This document shows positions 33,301 through 44,760 of a DNA stretch of 64,000 bases, piece after piece (position 1 is the stretch's first letter; every line of letters begins with the position of its first letter). Made by a program: the position numbers and the translations under genes. The notes below the pieces were generated by a model. That model made no database searches, was not told the origin of the DNA, and saw only the letters and a list, made by a program, of their open reading frames with translations. Source of the DNA: Cranoglanis bouderius (Eukaryota; Chordata; Actinopteri; Siluriformes; Cranoglanididae); the NCBI GenBank assembly GCA_023630585.1, contig CM042535.1, positions 37,358,301 to 37,422,300 of the forward strand. Reading direction: 5' to 3'.

Positions 33301-35382
33301 ATGTACAGCCCAAAAGAACTGGAAGGGGCGGTTGATCATTCGTTCTTCGACAGTGACTGCGATGTGAGCAGCACCAAGCCAGAAAAACCCGTCCACCAGG
33401 AGAAGGTGGTCGGAAACGGCACCAATGAGAAGCTTCCCAACCAGATCGAGAGAAAGGTCGAGGAGTCTGGAAGCCTGAAGATGGAAAATAAAGAGACCGC
33501 AAAGGAGGAATATGGAGTAGAAACGTTAGAGAAAGAGATGTCCGGGCTTAAGGTTCAGAGCGGGTTGATTGCAAAGGATCGTTCTGAATGTAAAGAAGTT
33601 GTTCCTCATCAGGAGAGAGAAAAGGAGCAAACCGAAGAAAGAGAAGATCCACCTAAAAAAGAGGAGGCGGCATGTGGAAAAGAGGACTCCGACACCTCAT
33701 CCAGGAAATCCTCGCCAGTTCCTCGTTCTGACATGTCCGAATCAAGCCGTGGCAGCCAATCGGACGACTCGTCCAGCATATGCTCCTCCTCCTCCTCCTC
33801 AGCGGGTGAGGATGAAGGCTACCGCCGCAGTGAACCCGCCAAAAAGTCCACAGGCAAATTCCGCAACCGGAGCCATAGCCATCCGTCGTCATCCAGCAGT
33901 GAAGAGAGAAGCCCCACCCCCTTGGCCAAGCACTCCAACACTCAGTCAACCTTGTCCCCACGGCGACAACCACGACCGGGATCAGCCAATCGGAAGCAAA
34001 GGCCCAAAACCATGGAAACGGCAGATTCCGACGATACAGTGACCGACGTTACTCCTCTATCCTCTCCGGACGTAAGTCCCCAACAGTCGTTCGACCTGGC
34101 CCCGCCCACTTCCACTGAATCAACCCTACCTGTCCCACCTACTGACACATTGGAAACTGTTGATGGCCAGCAGCTGGATGTGAATATGGATGGAGAGGAA
34201 CAATCCGGTAGGTATCACAGTTCGTGGGAGGATATAAAACCACCTAATGTTTGGTAGCTTTGCCATGGTAAAATCACAAGCTTCCTAAATGTAGTAATAA
34301 TAATAATAATAATAATAATAAAAGTTTTGATGTCTCCATAATGACAACATAATATAGTATGATGTATAAATATTGTGGTGTGTTGCATAACAAATTTTTG
34401 GCGATCTGTAGGTGATCATGGCTTTAAGAACATCTCCATACACTATAAGTAAGCCATGTTTTGTTCTCATCTTCCTCTCTTTTTCCTCCCTGTCACCAGC
34501 CGTGCCGAGCACGGGCAGGCGGACGGACAGGGTGCTGCTCGTCTCCAGTCCCGGCAGCGCCTCCGTCACCAGCGTCAGGAGCAGTGCAAGCCGGCGCCGT
34601 AAGAACTACTCCTTCACCAACGACGAGTTGCGACGCATCGATCGCGAGAACCAGCGGCTCCTGCACGAGCTCTCGCGCTCCACCACTCGTTCTTCCTCTC
34701 ACTCCACCCACCGTTCCTCCGTACCGCCCTTCCGCCTCTATCACAGCGCCCTCAACAGGCAGCGCGAGCAACAGCGCATCCAGCGAGAGAACCTGGTCTG
34801 TATCTGTTTTAGTTCTTTCTGAAAAAGTTCATTTTAATTTTCTAGGAGTCAATCCTATGTCAAGTGCCGTATGTCTTCCAGTATATTATCTTCCCAGTTG
34901 CCTATATTCCTAGTACCATGTTTTCCCAGTGCAAACAACCTTTTGCACATAGGGTTATATATATATTCCCAGGGCACTATATTATGTTATATTCCCTAGG
35001 AAACAGTTTTCTGGAAAACAACTGTGTTCCTGGACATTATTTTCCCTATTCCCAAACTCCCATGGTCCTTTTATTAAGTTTTCTAAATGACAACTCCCAG
35101 GATTCCCATTGCTCCGTGTTCCAAGAGCCTTATATTCCTTACTTATTCCAGGAAATAACCGTGTGTTCCCAGGGTCGGTTGTTGCCTCTTTGAAACTTTC
35201 TAGGGGAAAATGGTGACTCCAACCATGACCATGAACCTTTTTATTTCTATCATGTTGTGGAACATCATATGATCCTCCTATAAATTAGAAATATAGTAAT
35301 AGCTCTCATTAACAAAAAAAGTCTCATTTATGTTATGCCCACTAGAGGGATTCTTAGCTCACTTTTCAAGTGCTAGTATCCT

Positions 35383-35432
<50 letters not shown>

Positions 35433-36121
35433 CTGCAGGAACTGCAAAGGGAGAGTCACACTGTCAGACAGGCAGAGACAGGTGGAGGAGTCCCAGTCTC
35501 AAAGCAGTCGAACATGAGTGGAGCAATTAAGCAAAGGTTTTTACTTAGTGCAGGCACATTTGTGCCAAAGATTAAAACTGTTTATAAAAAAAATAAACAA
35601 ACAGAAATAGAAAGTAAAGGGAATGAAAGAATCTAAATATTATTATTTTTAATAATTATTTTTACTTAAAAAAATAGTCAAAAAATAATTAAATTGTCAC
35701 CTGTACAGGATATACTGAAAATATATTCGATTTCCAAATATATTTGATTTGACCTCCCATTTCGGTAGCTCGGGTATAACAAAATGTCGGGGGTGTTTAT
35801 CTGTCCTGATATGTGATCGGTGCTCTGATTGTATAAAATAAATACTTGAAGCAGCCATAGATTGAATAGGAAAAAAAGTGGTATATTTGAGGGATTAGGA
35901 GACCACACCCCCTTCGCTAGTACTGATAGGCACAGAGGCCACGCCCCTTCACTGGGACCGCCTATGGAAATTATTTTGATAACGTTTCTAAATAATAGTA
36001 ATAATTACAGACTAAAAGCGTTGGGTGTGTTGCATCAGACTTTCCAGCCGTCCTGGTGCCAGAACGTTTGCCCTGAGCGTGATGTTCTGTATCGGTGCAG
36101 TCTGTACAGCTTCTGCAAATT

Positions 36122-36154
<33 letters not shown>

Positions 36155-37686
36155 TTATTTATTTATTTAGGGTCCAACTAAATGAGTGTTATGAACTGTG
36201 TTAAAGTTCGTAGGTTGGGACAAATTGTCCCTCTCACTCTCACTCTCTTTTTCCTTCCACTTGCTCTTTCTCTATCCCTCTATTCTTAGCACAGGGGAGT
36301 AACACGATCCAACTGTTGGTCTTTTTTTTCTTTCCTACACACACACACACACACTCTCAGTGTCACTTTCCTTTTCTCTGATTCATTATTTCTCTCATTC
36401 TCTCTCTATTTCTCCATAAACCTGCCTGCTTGAACGCTCTCTTCCTTATTTATTGAAGTAAACCATAGCAGATGGGCTGGATCTTCCCAAATCTGGTATA
36501 TCTCCATAATCGTGGCCTTCGGTCTTTGCTCTATTTCCAGTGACGCGCTTCCCGCCGGCTTCTGCTTACTGCAGGGTTTCCAAAGGCTCTCGGAGGCATG
36601 AGTGCCGCTGACATTCTGATCCCAGCGCCCTGGTTATTTATACCTTCAATGGGTCACAAGGAACCTTTCACTCTGTTCTAGCACTTGGTGAACTCTCTGC
36701 CGTACAAGTTTGTTTTGGCGGTGTCGAGACTTCATAATGGCATTCTCACCCATCAGAATGACAGAATTAATGACTGATTAAAAACAAAGTAATTAATATG
36801 AAAATCGTCAATGACGCGGTGGTGTGACTTGATTATTCTCCTGAAGTCCTGAAGTGTTTTATTCCTCTTGTACCACCACAATTTGCCAACGATTCCTATA
36901 AACCTGATGATTTTTGGATATTTATTTGGGCTGTTGCAAAGGTGTCCATCATTTTCCTGCACACACATCGCTATAGTCTGGAAAGTAGATTAACATGTAA
37001 TGTATGTGTGTAATATTATTTAACGTAATTAATAATGCCTAACAATAAAAGAAAATGACACTGTAAATCCTTACACATCCTTTTGTGATGGTAACCTCAG
37101 TGATACCTTGTTAGACGTCCTAGTAGATCATGGTAGTCATTATTATCTGTCTCTGTCCCCCTGTGTGTGCGTGTGTGTGTTTGTGTTTGTTTGCGTTTGT
37201 GTGTGTGTTTGCACACCCTAGGCCTTTCTAAAGCGTTTGGAGTCAGTAAAGGCGACTCCAGGAATGACCCGAATAGAGCAGCTAACAGACTACCAGCGCC
37301 AAGCCGGATACCTTGGAATACCTACACCTCTCATCAGACCTACATCAGGTACACACACACACAACCACATAGGCAGAAATACACACACTTGCTCCTCCAA
37401 CCACTCTGAGGAAAACGCTATCTACCCTCTTCCGCATACATGACCGTTCCAACACGTTCTGTAGTTACGTGACGTTAGTTTAAACTCTTAACAGGTTTGC
37501 TGATGGTGGTCTCTATGATGAGCAGTTAAAGTCAACTGTAATAAATAAATACCAGTCGACTATTTTATTATGTTCCCGTCCACAGGAAGATCCTCCAGAA
37601 CCTGCAGTTCAACCAGTCCTCACAGGACCAGACCTGAAACTGCGAAACCCACCAGAACCACAGCTCCACGACCAGCCTGGTCCTGA
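33301..37686 (+). CDS. cfap97: Cilia- and flagella-associated protein 97
   Basis: Four coding exons, 33301-34207, 34500-34795, 37222-37348 and 37586-37686, give 476 residues. The N-terminus EGAVDHSFFDSD matches the conserved CFAP97 start. A long low-complexity region rich in Ser, Lys and Glu follows, ending near DTVTDVTPLSSPDVSPQQSF. The CFAP97/Hemingway core runs through exons 3-4: KNYSFTNDELRRIDRENQRL from about residue 337, LYHSALNRQREQQRIQREN, and LKRLESVKATPGMTRIEQL. The Ser/Thr/Pro-rich tail ends RPAWS, like the human end TAWL. Human CFAP97 is about 530 aa. The ATG is the first in its exon, after an A-rich leader. Role in cilia and flagella is inferred from the family. Exon 4 is bracketed by TG and CA tracts. 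The gene is convergent with the downstream ADP/ATP carrier, as in human. Probable AATAAA at 38617 gives a ~940-nt 3' UTR. Confidence 0.9.
34290..34322. repeat. (TAA)n microsatellite
   Basis: A perfect trinucleotide run of about ten copies in cfap97 intron 2. Confidence 0.9.
35386..35431. repeat. (GT)n microsatellite in cfap97 intron 3
   Basis: A pure GT tract. The rest of intron 3 up to about 36120 is AT-rich and non-coding. Confidence 0.9.
35885..35965. repeat. Dispersed single units of the pdlim3 36-bp minisatellite
   Basis: ACTGATAGGCACAGAGGCCA followed by CGCCCCTTCACTGGGA is about two diverged units of the minisatellite at 5686-5975. Confidence 0.6.
36122..36170. repeat. (TCTA)n / (TTTA)n microsatellite
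   Basis: About eight TCTA repeats followed by TTTA repeats. Confidence 0.9.
36470..36730. promoter_or_regulatory. Candidate regulatory block in cfap97 intron 3
   Basis: A complex, repeat-free, GC-richer block in otherwise simple intronic sequence. It holds a MEF2-like TTATTTATAC at about 36634 (one mismatch to YTAWWWWTAR). I see no coding frame. It could be a conserved element for the neighbouring muscle genes; this is a guess from composition only. Confidence 0.25.
36815..36895 (+). mobile_element. Family A repeat fragment
   Basis: GGTGTGACTTGATTATTCTC and CTGAAGTGTTTTATTCCTCT are the family A 3' end. Confidence 0.5.
37155..37212. repeat. (TG)n-rich tract before cfap97 exon 4
   Basis: TG tracts interrupted by TTTG and TGCG end about ten bases before the acceptor at 37220-37221. 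A CA tract follows the donor of the same exon (37349-37363). Confidence 0.85.
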
Positions 37687-38616
37687 TCCAAACCCCAGCT
37701 CCATCACACGCGAAACCGCTCAAATGCTTCCTGCAATGCAGCGCCTCAGATCTGGGTGTGACAAGCCGTGTTTCTGATGGACCACTTTAATGTTGTAAGT
37801 AGGACCTTTATGACCAGGTGATCGGCTAGTTATATGTTTTTAATTAAATGTATGTTGACGGGTTAATAGAAGTGATTGGTAGAGAAGAGACCTCGATGTT
37901 AAACCTTTGCACGTAAACCTAGCTAGATAATATAATATCTGGGTGGATTATTGCCAAACATGGTGGTGATTGGTAAAATTAGTGGAATAATTATTAGATT
38001 TGTAAACATTTTTTCAAATCTAGGCTATTTGTTTACTTAGTTTTCTCAAGAAAACTGAAAAATAATCATGGATGATAGACCATATATCCAAGGGTCCATC
38101 ACACTGAATACTCTCTTTACCATATAATGACCATTTGTATCTATATTTATTTTAGAATTGACCCAAACTTTGAACCCCCAAAAGATTTGGGTAGATAAAA
38201 CGCATTAGTGTCTTTTCCTATTCTCAGAGTACACGCACATGACAATCTACATCAGCCATTTATAGATTTTTAGATCTGCAGAGGAGGTTAAGCCTTATTT
38301 TGCTGGATCCAGTGTTCATTTTGCAGCTATACATTGCACTTGGCAACTTTTAGAGAACTAAAATGTATTTAGAATCGCTCCTGCGCTCCTCTCAGAGCTA
38401 GTTAGTCGAAGCCTGTCTACGGTATGCTTGCTTTCTTTGTGCCTGAAATAGCAGTAGGCCTGAATGATTAACCTACTGATGACAATTAAACACTTCGCTT
38501 TTATTGTTTACTGTTTACTGTAATAAGAGCATTTCATCTGTGGTGCAAGATTAAGGATTATTAAATATAAATTATATATGTATTATATATTTGATATTGT
38601 CAAATCTGTTTGCTGA

Positions 38617-38622
38617 AATAAA
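38617..38622 (+). terminator. Probable poly(A) signal of cfap97
   Basis: AATAAA about 930 bases after the stop, followed by a T-rich segment. Sequence between the stop and this site shows no other gene. Confidence 0.45.
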
Positions 38623-39100
38623 AGTCTTTAATTTCCACCATTGTATGATACTTGGTACCCCACACACACACACATTGATGCAAGTTACTATGGATGGTTT
38701 CGTCACTGCAGTGCTGACAGTCCTGACCGTCTGGTGCTCATTAAACTCTGCACGGAAAGACTCGCATTGTTCTCACAGGCATGCCGTGAGAGACACCCAT
38801 CAACACCTTGTGTTTTATTGCATTGTCTTTGTCTATGACATGTGACCCTCATTAAGCTCTGTAATCCCTGTCGATGATGTTATTTATCTTAAAGTAGATT
38901 TTTCCTCTCTAGTAACTGTTAATATACTCAGAATATTGCTTGTCCAACATCCTTAGCAGTGGAAATTTAACAAATGGGGTATGACTTGATGGGTAAAATA
39001 GAATTTCCTGTTAAAACATAAACATTAATTGTATTGTTGGCATAAAATACATTTTTGTCTTTGTCGTCCTAAGGGAATGCAATCTTTTGCATCCAACTGT

Positions 39101-39613
39101 ATACACTATATGGCCGAAGGTTTGTATACACCTGACCATCACACCCATATGAGGTTCTTCCCCAAACTCTTGCCATAAAGTTAGAAGCACACAATTGTAT
39201 AGAATGTCTCTGTATGCTGTAGCGTTAGAATTTCTCTTCACTGGAACTATGAGGCCCAAACTTGTTCCAGCATGACAATGCCCCTGTGCACAAAGTAATG
39301 TTCATGAAGACATGGTTGGAGTGAGAAAAACTCGAGTGGCCTGCACAGAGCCCTGACCTCAACACCGATTGGAACAATTTGGAACACTGACTGCACCCCA
39401 GGCCTCCTGAACCGACATCGGTGCCTTACCTCACTACTGCTTTTGTAGCTGAATGGACAAATCCCCACAGCCACGCTCCAAATTCTAGTGGAAAGCCTTC
39501 CCAGAAGAGTGGAGGTTATTATAACAGGGGGACTAAATCTGGAATGGGATGTTCAAAAAAGAAAATATGGATGTGATGGTCAGGTGTCCACATACTTTTG
39601 GCCATATGATGTA
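39101..39613 (+). mobile_element. Degraded non-autonomous Tc1-like element
   Basis: Left end CACTATATGGCC...CACCTGACCATCACA is mirrored at the right by TGTGATGGTCAGGTGTCCAC and TTTTGGCCATATGATG. The interior encodes remnants of a Tc1-type catalytic C-terminus (QHDNAPVHK, then SPDLNTDWNNLEH) broken by a stop and with the earlier part deleted. Confidence 0.8.
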
Positions 39614-39881
39614 GCTGTGTTGGATCCAGACCTATCTGAACCATTTATAAATATGGGCAAATGTTGGGTTTGTAGTTAATTAGCTCAAATGTGCACTGAC
39701 AATAAAAAAGAAATCAAACCTATAGTTATATTAATTTAGTTTGTGCCTATAAAAATAGCTGCACACCTGGAACTGAAATGATTTTGTTTGTTTAAGATAA
39801 AACTTCATGTTATCGCCTCATAGCTCTAGATTCCAACAACCAACATGTCTTGGCTGATTGAGTCAATTCGGTGCTATGGAT

Positions 39882-40799
39882 TACAACCCCAATTCCAAAA
39901 AAAGTTGGGACGCTGTGTAAAGTGTAAATAAAAACAGAATGCAATGATTAGCAAATATCCTAAACCCATATGTTATTCACAATAGAACATAGAAAATATC
40001 AAATGTTTAAACTGAGAAACTGTACCATTTTAAGAAAAAAATACGGTAATTTTTTAAAAGAAACATCTGGAGGTTAATTGGCAACAGGTCAGTAACATGA
40101 TTGGGTATAAAAAGAGTATCTTAGAGAGGCAGAGTCTCTCAGAATTAAAGATGGGCAGGTTCACCAATCTGTGAAAAACTGCGTCTACAAATTGTCGAAC
40201 AGTTTAAAATGGCAAAGACTATAAATATCTCATCATCTACAATACATAATATCATCAAAAGATTCAGAGAATCAAGAGAAATTTCTGTACACAAGGGACA
40301 AGGGTGAAAATCAATATTGCATGCCCGTGATCTTTGGGTCCTTAGGGAACAATTGCAAAATGTTCCTCCAGCTGTTTCTTTTTAGTAACACTTACTTTGC
40401 GATTTTAAATTGTTCCACAATTTGTAGACGCACAGATTGGTGAACCTGCCCATCTTTACTTCTGAGAGACTCTGCCTCTCTAAGATACTCTTTTTATACC
40501 CAGTCATGTTACTGACCTGTTGCCAATTAACCTCCAGCTGTTTCTTTTTAGTAACACTTACTTTTCCAGCCTTTTGTTGCCCCCATCCCAACTTTTTTGA
40601 GATGTGTTGCGACCATGAAATTAAAAATTGCCATATTTTTTTTTTTCTTCAAATGGTACATTTCCTCAGTTTAAACATTTGATATGTTTTCTGTGTTCTA
40701 TTGTGAATAACGTATGGGTTTATGAGATTTGCAAATCATTGCATTGTTTTTATTTACATTTTTGCACAGCATCCCAACTTTTTTGGAATTGGGGTTGTA
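39882..40799. mobile_element. Tc1-like fold-back element with long inverted arms
   Basis: TACAACCCCAATTCCAAAAA at the left end faces TTTTTGGAATTGGGGTTGTA at the right, flanked by TA. The inverted arms are long: roughly 39882-40215 and 40380-40799 are largely complementary. The short centre (about 40190-40340) encodes a paired-type HTH remnant, NISSSTIHNIIKRFRESREI, like Tc1 transposase. Part of one arm (CCTCCAGCTGTTTCTTTTTA) is present twice, at 40367 and 40532. Confidence 0.8.
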
Positions 40800-41199
40800 C
40801 GTTACCCTAACCCTATTTTGGTCACCAGATGCAGCAATAGAAATTGCCCTTTCTAGGGACGATAAAGATAAAGATTTATGTACACACTTGTAATATTCTG
40901 GTGCTGATAAGTTCAGCATACACAAGTACCATTGTTGGATAAATGCAAACATTCAAATGGTAGGTTTTTTTTGTTTGTTTGTTTTTAACTGCAAGCCATT
41001 TTCAAGAGAAAAAATATCAAATTGGGGCACCCTTTTTGTAATATTTAACTTTGATGCCATCGAAATACAACAAAACCCTTTTTGCAGCTATCAGAGTAAA
41101 ACTGTTGCTACATTTGCTTACTGAGATGAAAGACAATTAAGGAACAACTTGTTTCTGATAAAGAAAGGTTGAGACAAAAGCTTAAATGGTATTTTCAAG

Positions 41200-41205
41200 T
41201 TTATT
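41200..41205 (-). terminator. Poly(A) signal of slc25a4
   Basis: TTTATT on the plus strand, AATAAA on the minus, about 360 bases beyond the slc25a4 stop. The 40800-41190 interval shows no gene. Confidence 0.5.
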
Positions 41206-41565
41206 TTTATTAAAAGAACACAAGAACTGTTGACTTTTCGGGTGTACAGGCACACGCTTCTTCCATTAACGGGGCCCCCTCTGGCCCGAGAGGTGCTCAT
41301 GTATGTTTTTTGTTTTTCTAAATGGAACAAAAATTATAAACCAGAACAATCTTTGCATACCGAGAGTAATCGGACCTGAGAGGACAGTTGTAATTAGAGA
41401 TGTGGGTGGGTTGGGGTTAAATATATTTACACAGGTTTAGGAGCGGACAGTGAAGTGGCTGCTTCCTCTCACTCTCAGACACTCTTGCACACATCTAGCC
41501 TGATTTAAGACATTCACAGAGTTGAGTGTCTCCTTTTGGTAAGAGGGATCTGGAGGTTTCAACGT

Positions 41566-44539
41566 TTATGTGAACTTCTTGATCTCGTCATAGAGGACAA
41601 GCACGAAAGCACCGCCCATTCCTCTCAGCACATTCGACCAGGCGCCCTTGAAGAAGGCCTTCGGTCCCTCATCCTTGATGATCTTCTTCCAGCAGTCGAT
41701 TGTGCCCTTGTACATGATGTCAGCTGGGGAAGGGAAGGGGAACAGACATGTATATTGAAACATCAGTCACGCAACATGTTGTTTGTTATGCATTATCACA
41801 GTTTTGGCCTTTGCAACATCAAGATCGTTATAGTCCTTGCTGCAGAACCAACAGTCCAAGGGGTGGACCTAGACCTGACGCAATACATATAACCCTAACC
41901 TTAACCCACAATACAGAACAACACACTTAACTGTACTCTTATCCAGTTGGGAGCACACTGAGTTGTCTCCACCCCCTGGACGTTTCTGCATTGAGTGGTA
42001 CTTTTTAGCCTTATTGAGTACTATGATCACATGTGACAAGCTTAGATGTACCAGAGGTTCTGTGTGGTTGGATGAATCACAGTATTCACACACATTTTTG
42101 GTCCAAATAATGCAGGCCAGTTTTCAACCATGAACATTGAGGGTACACCATTGAGTTCTAATAGATTGCATGGACTGGGATTTCATGATCACAAATTTTT
42201 TTGTACCGTGTTTTACGAGTAAACTCTGCTTACCTCCTTTGCGTCCTGACTGCATCATCATACGACGTCGGACAGTGTCGAAAGGATAAGAGATGATGCC
42301 AGCCACAGCAGTGACTGTCTGGGCAATCATCCAGCTGATGACGATGTGTGTATTCTTGGGGTCTGGCAGCATCCCTGTAAGTTGACATTCAACAAATTTG
42401 CTCTTTACCACTGGCCAATTTATTTATTCCTTGATGAAGCAATCAAACATAAATCAATTGTTACCTTTAGCTGTGTCATAGATTCCGAAGTAGGCGGCTC
42501 TGTAGATAATGATGCCTTGGACAGACACATTGAAGCCAAGGTAGAGCCCCCTCAAGCCATCTGACTTGAAGATCTTGGCAAGGCAGTTGCCCAGGCCGGT
42601 AAACTCTCTCTCGGCAGCGCCTTTGCCGATATCGGCAGCCAGCCGGGTCCTAGCAAAGTCCAGTGGGTACACGAAACAGAGTGACGTGGCACCGGCGGCA
42701 CCACCCGATGCCAGATTGCCAGCGAAGTAGCGCCAGAACTGGGTGTGTTTGTCGACACCGCCAAGGAAGAGCTTCTTGTACTTGTCCTTGAAGGCAAAGT
42801 TGAGAGCCTGAGTTGGGAAGTATCGGATCACGTTGGCCAAGTTTCCACGCCAGAAACTGAGGAAGCCCTGCTCCTTGGGAATCCTCACCACGCAGTCTAT
42901 GATGCCTTTGTACTGCATCTCAGCTGTGATCTGTTTGCTGGCATGCTGGACCTGGAGGAGGAGAAATTGGTGTTAGGAGAGAGTCAAAGTGGAATTTAAT
43001 CATCTCCGACACATGCGTCTCTGCTGTCTTATCTTAAGAAATCTCTGGTCTTTTACTACATCTGTGATTCCAAACCAGATTTCTACATCTGTGGTGTTGG
43101 ATCAGTTACCTAATTAGTTGGATTGGATGTGTTGGAGCAGGAAAACCAGACTCTGACACCAGGTTCATAGGGGAATACTACCTTGGTGGTAAAATTCTCA
43201 GTTCTGTGCTAGAAGGTGGCACAGAAGGCACAGTATGACTAGAAAGTTGTGAGTTCAGAACCATGGTTGGACCCTTGAGCAAGAGTGTTAACCCTCAGCT
43301 ATATCCTCAAATATGTGGCTTTTGACGTATTACATTCTTGACCCACCATGGACAGTTGAGTTCCATGGTTTCCATTGTCTTTTTATCTCTCTGTTGTATT
43401 ACTGGAAAGATTAGTCTGACCATGTGCATCAGGCGCATTGAGGATTATACCCATGTGAGGTGGTGTGAGTATTGGGTTGCAAACCCCAGGCTATATTTAG
43501 AACTAAACTTACCCCAAGTATCGTCACTTCATGCAACCACGTTTTTACCGACCCCTATGCCCATGACTTGCTTGTTAATAACTTTCAAGCACTGCAATCT
43601 CCAGAAGTTGAAATTGGATTAACACGACCAGTTAATTGTCAGCTAATATCAGACTAAACATCCTGCAATATCAAAGGACAGTGAACGTTTTGCACAAGAC
43701 TTAATCACCTTCTCTTGCAAAAATGCCTTGCAGTGAACACCTACACCGACAGTCCCAAGTGATGATACCAAGAAAAAGAAGTACTATTAGTGATTCGGTA
43801 TACCAAAGACTAGTGAGAATCCGCAAGGTGAAAACCAAGGATCCCTTGGGGCCGTGACCCCTGGCCTGGAAGAGACAAATTCCAGGAATGACAAGAAAGA
43901 AGGGTACTAGGAAGTACAAAAAATACTGTGCTATACCCCCACACTTTAAGAGTCTGAAGAAGTAACCACTCTTGAAAATACAGATGAATGAACTTATCAA
44001 GTTTATTGAATTATGTGTAATTTGTAATAAAATGCATAAGTAAAAAGGTTCCTCTTTGGATGGTAATCATTTCCAGCTTTGTAAAGGGGTTCTGAAAGGG
44101 AAACCCTCTGTCACCGGGTTCTGTGTAAAATTTTAAGGGTTCCTCCACATGGACAAATCGGAGAACCCTTTAGAGTGCTAGATGGATTTAGTTTCTCGCC
44201 AAACATCTTTTGGACCCAAATGATATTACATGAGTCAATTAATAATTAAATTGGTTACATCATATCATAGTATGAAATAATGTGGGTAGATTTCTACAGA
44301 TTTTCAAGTTGTTAAGACTACACTTTTGGGTTTTTGTTTGACACAGAATGATAACTTAAGGTTGTTCATTTCTAATATAATTTGGATAAATGGCGCACAC
44401 ACACACACACACACACACACCGAGTTACCTGCAGCAGCAGTTTAACCCTCTCGATGGGCGCGACGGCTGTTTTGGAGATAGCCGCAGCCACTCCACCTGC
44501 CAGGAAATCCTTCAAGAAGCTGACGACCGCGTCAGACAT
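41566..44539 (-). CDS. slc25a4: ADP/ATP translocase (adenine nucleotide carrier)
   Basis: Inner mitochondrial membrane carrier that exchanges matrix ATP for cytosolic ADP. Four exons on the minus strand, 44539-44429, 42951-42465, 42374-42234 and 41723-41566, give exactly 298 residues, the standard family length. Three carrier repeats are visible, with signatures beginning PIER (28-31), PLDFARTR and PFDT (230-233). The ADP/ATP-carrier hallmark RRRMMM is at 235-240. Exon 1 starts MSDAVVSFLKDFLAGG. Several residues (GFLSFWRGN, GKGAAEREF, SDGLRGLY) are closer to SLC25A4, while PKNTHIVISWMIAQTVTAVAG recalls SLC25A5. Convergent placement next to cfap97, as in human 4q35, decides for slc25a4. Intron 1 begins with a GT-repeat tract just after the donor. 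Intact. Confidence 0.93.
41830..41990. repeat. Dispersed element related to the 61-bp minisatellite
   Basis: TTGCTGCAGAACCAACAGTC...GGGGTGGACCTAGACCTGAC matches the start of the array at 20700. At 41960-41985 GAGTTGTCTCCACCCCCTGG is the reverse complement of the array's end (about 21207-21222). This looks like an unexpanded palindromic element in slc25a4 intron 3. Confidence 0.55.
44030..44190. repeat. Possible 'AGGGTTC/GAACCCT' interspersed repeat
   Basis: Facing copies of AAAGGTTCCTCTTTGGATGG, AAGGGTTCCTCC and GAACCCTTTAGAGTGC suggest a short inverted-repeat element in slc25a4 intron 1. The rest of that intron (42952-44030) shows no gene. Confidence 0.35.
44396..44420. repeat. (AC)n next to the slc25a4 exon 1 donor
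   Basis: On the transcribed (minus) strand this is a GT tract starting about eight bases after the GTAACT donor. Confidence 0.85.
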
Positions 44540-44760
44540 GGTGCCGGTGCGTGTCTGTGTGTTTGTCCGTCTGTCTCGCGCGCGCACTCACAGCTCTCGA
44601 CACGCCGCTGGACCCTCCAAGTGGACGAGCACGCGGGCCTGTGCGTGCCTCATATAGCCGCGTACCTATCGCGAGAAGAGCAGGTGATGGACGCGCGCGG
44701 CGTCGAACGAAAAGTGAAGCGTAAATAAATATCCCGGGTCAGAGGGCGCGAGGCAAACGC
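44540..44760 (-). promoter_or_regulatory. slc25a4 promoter and 5' UTR
   Basis: CG-rich, in contrast to the surroundings. On the minus strand a TATA-like GCTATATGAG lies at about 44660-44649, some 110 bp before the ATG. Human SLC25A4 also has a TATA-type muscle promoter, as I recall. Confidence 0.5.

Noticed and set aside
33569..34042. 157-codon frame overlapping cfap97 exon 2
   Set aside because: It is a shadow frame of a Ser/Lys-rich coding exon whose main frame matches CFAP97.
43740..43960. C/D-box snoRNA-like stretch (GTGATGATACC) in slc25a4 intron 1
   Set aside because: A C-box-like word is present but I could not find a properly placed D box and closing stem.
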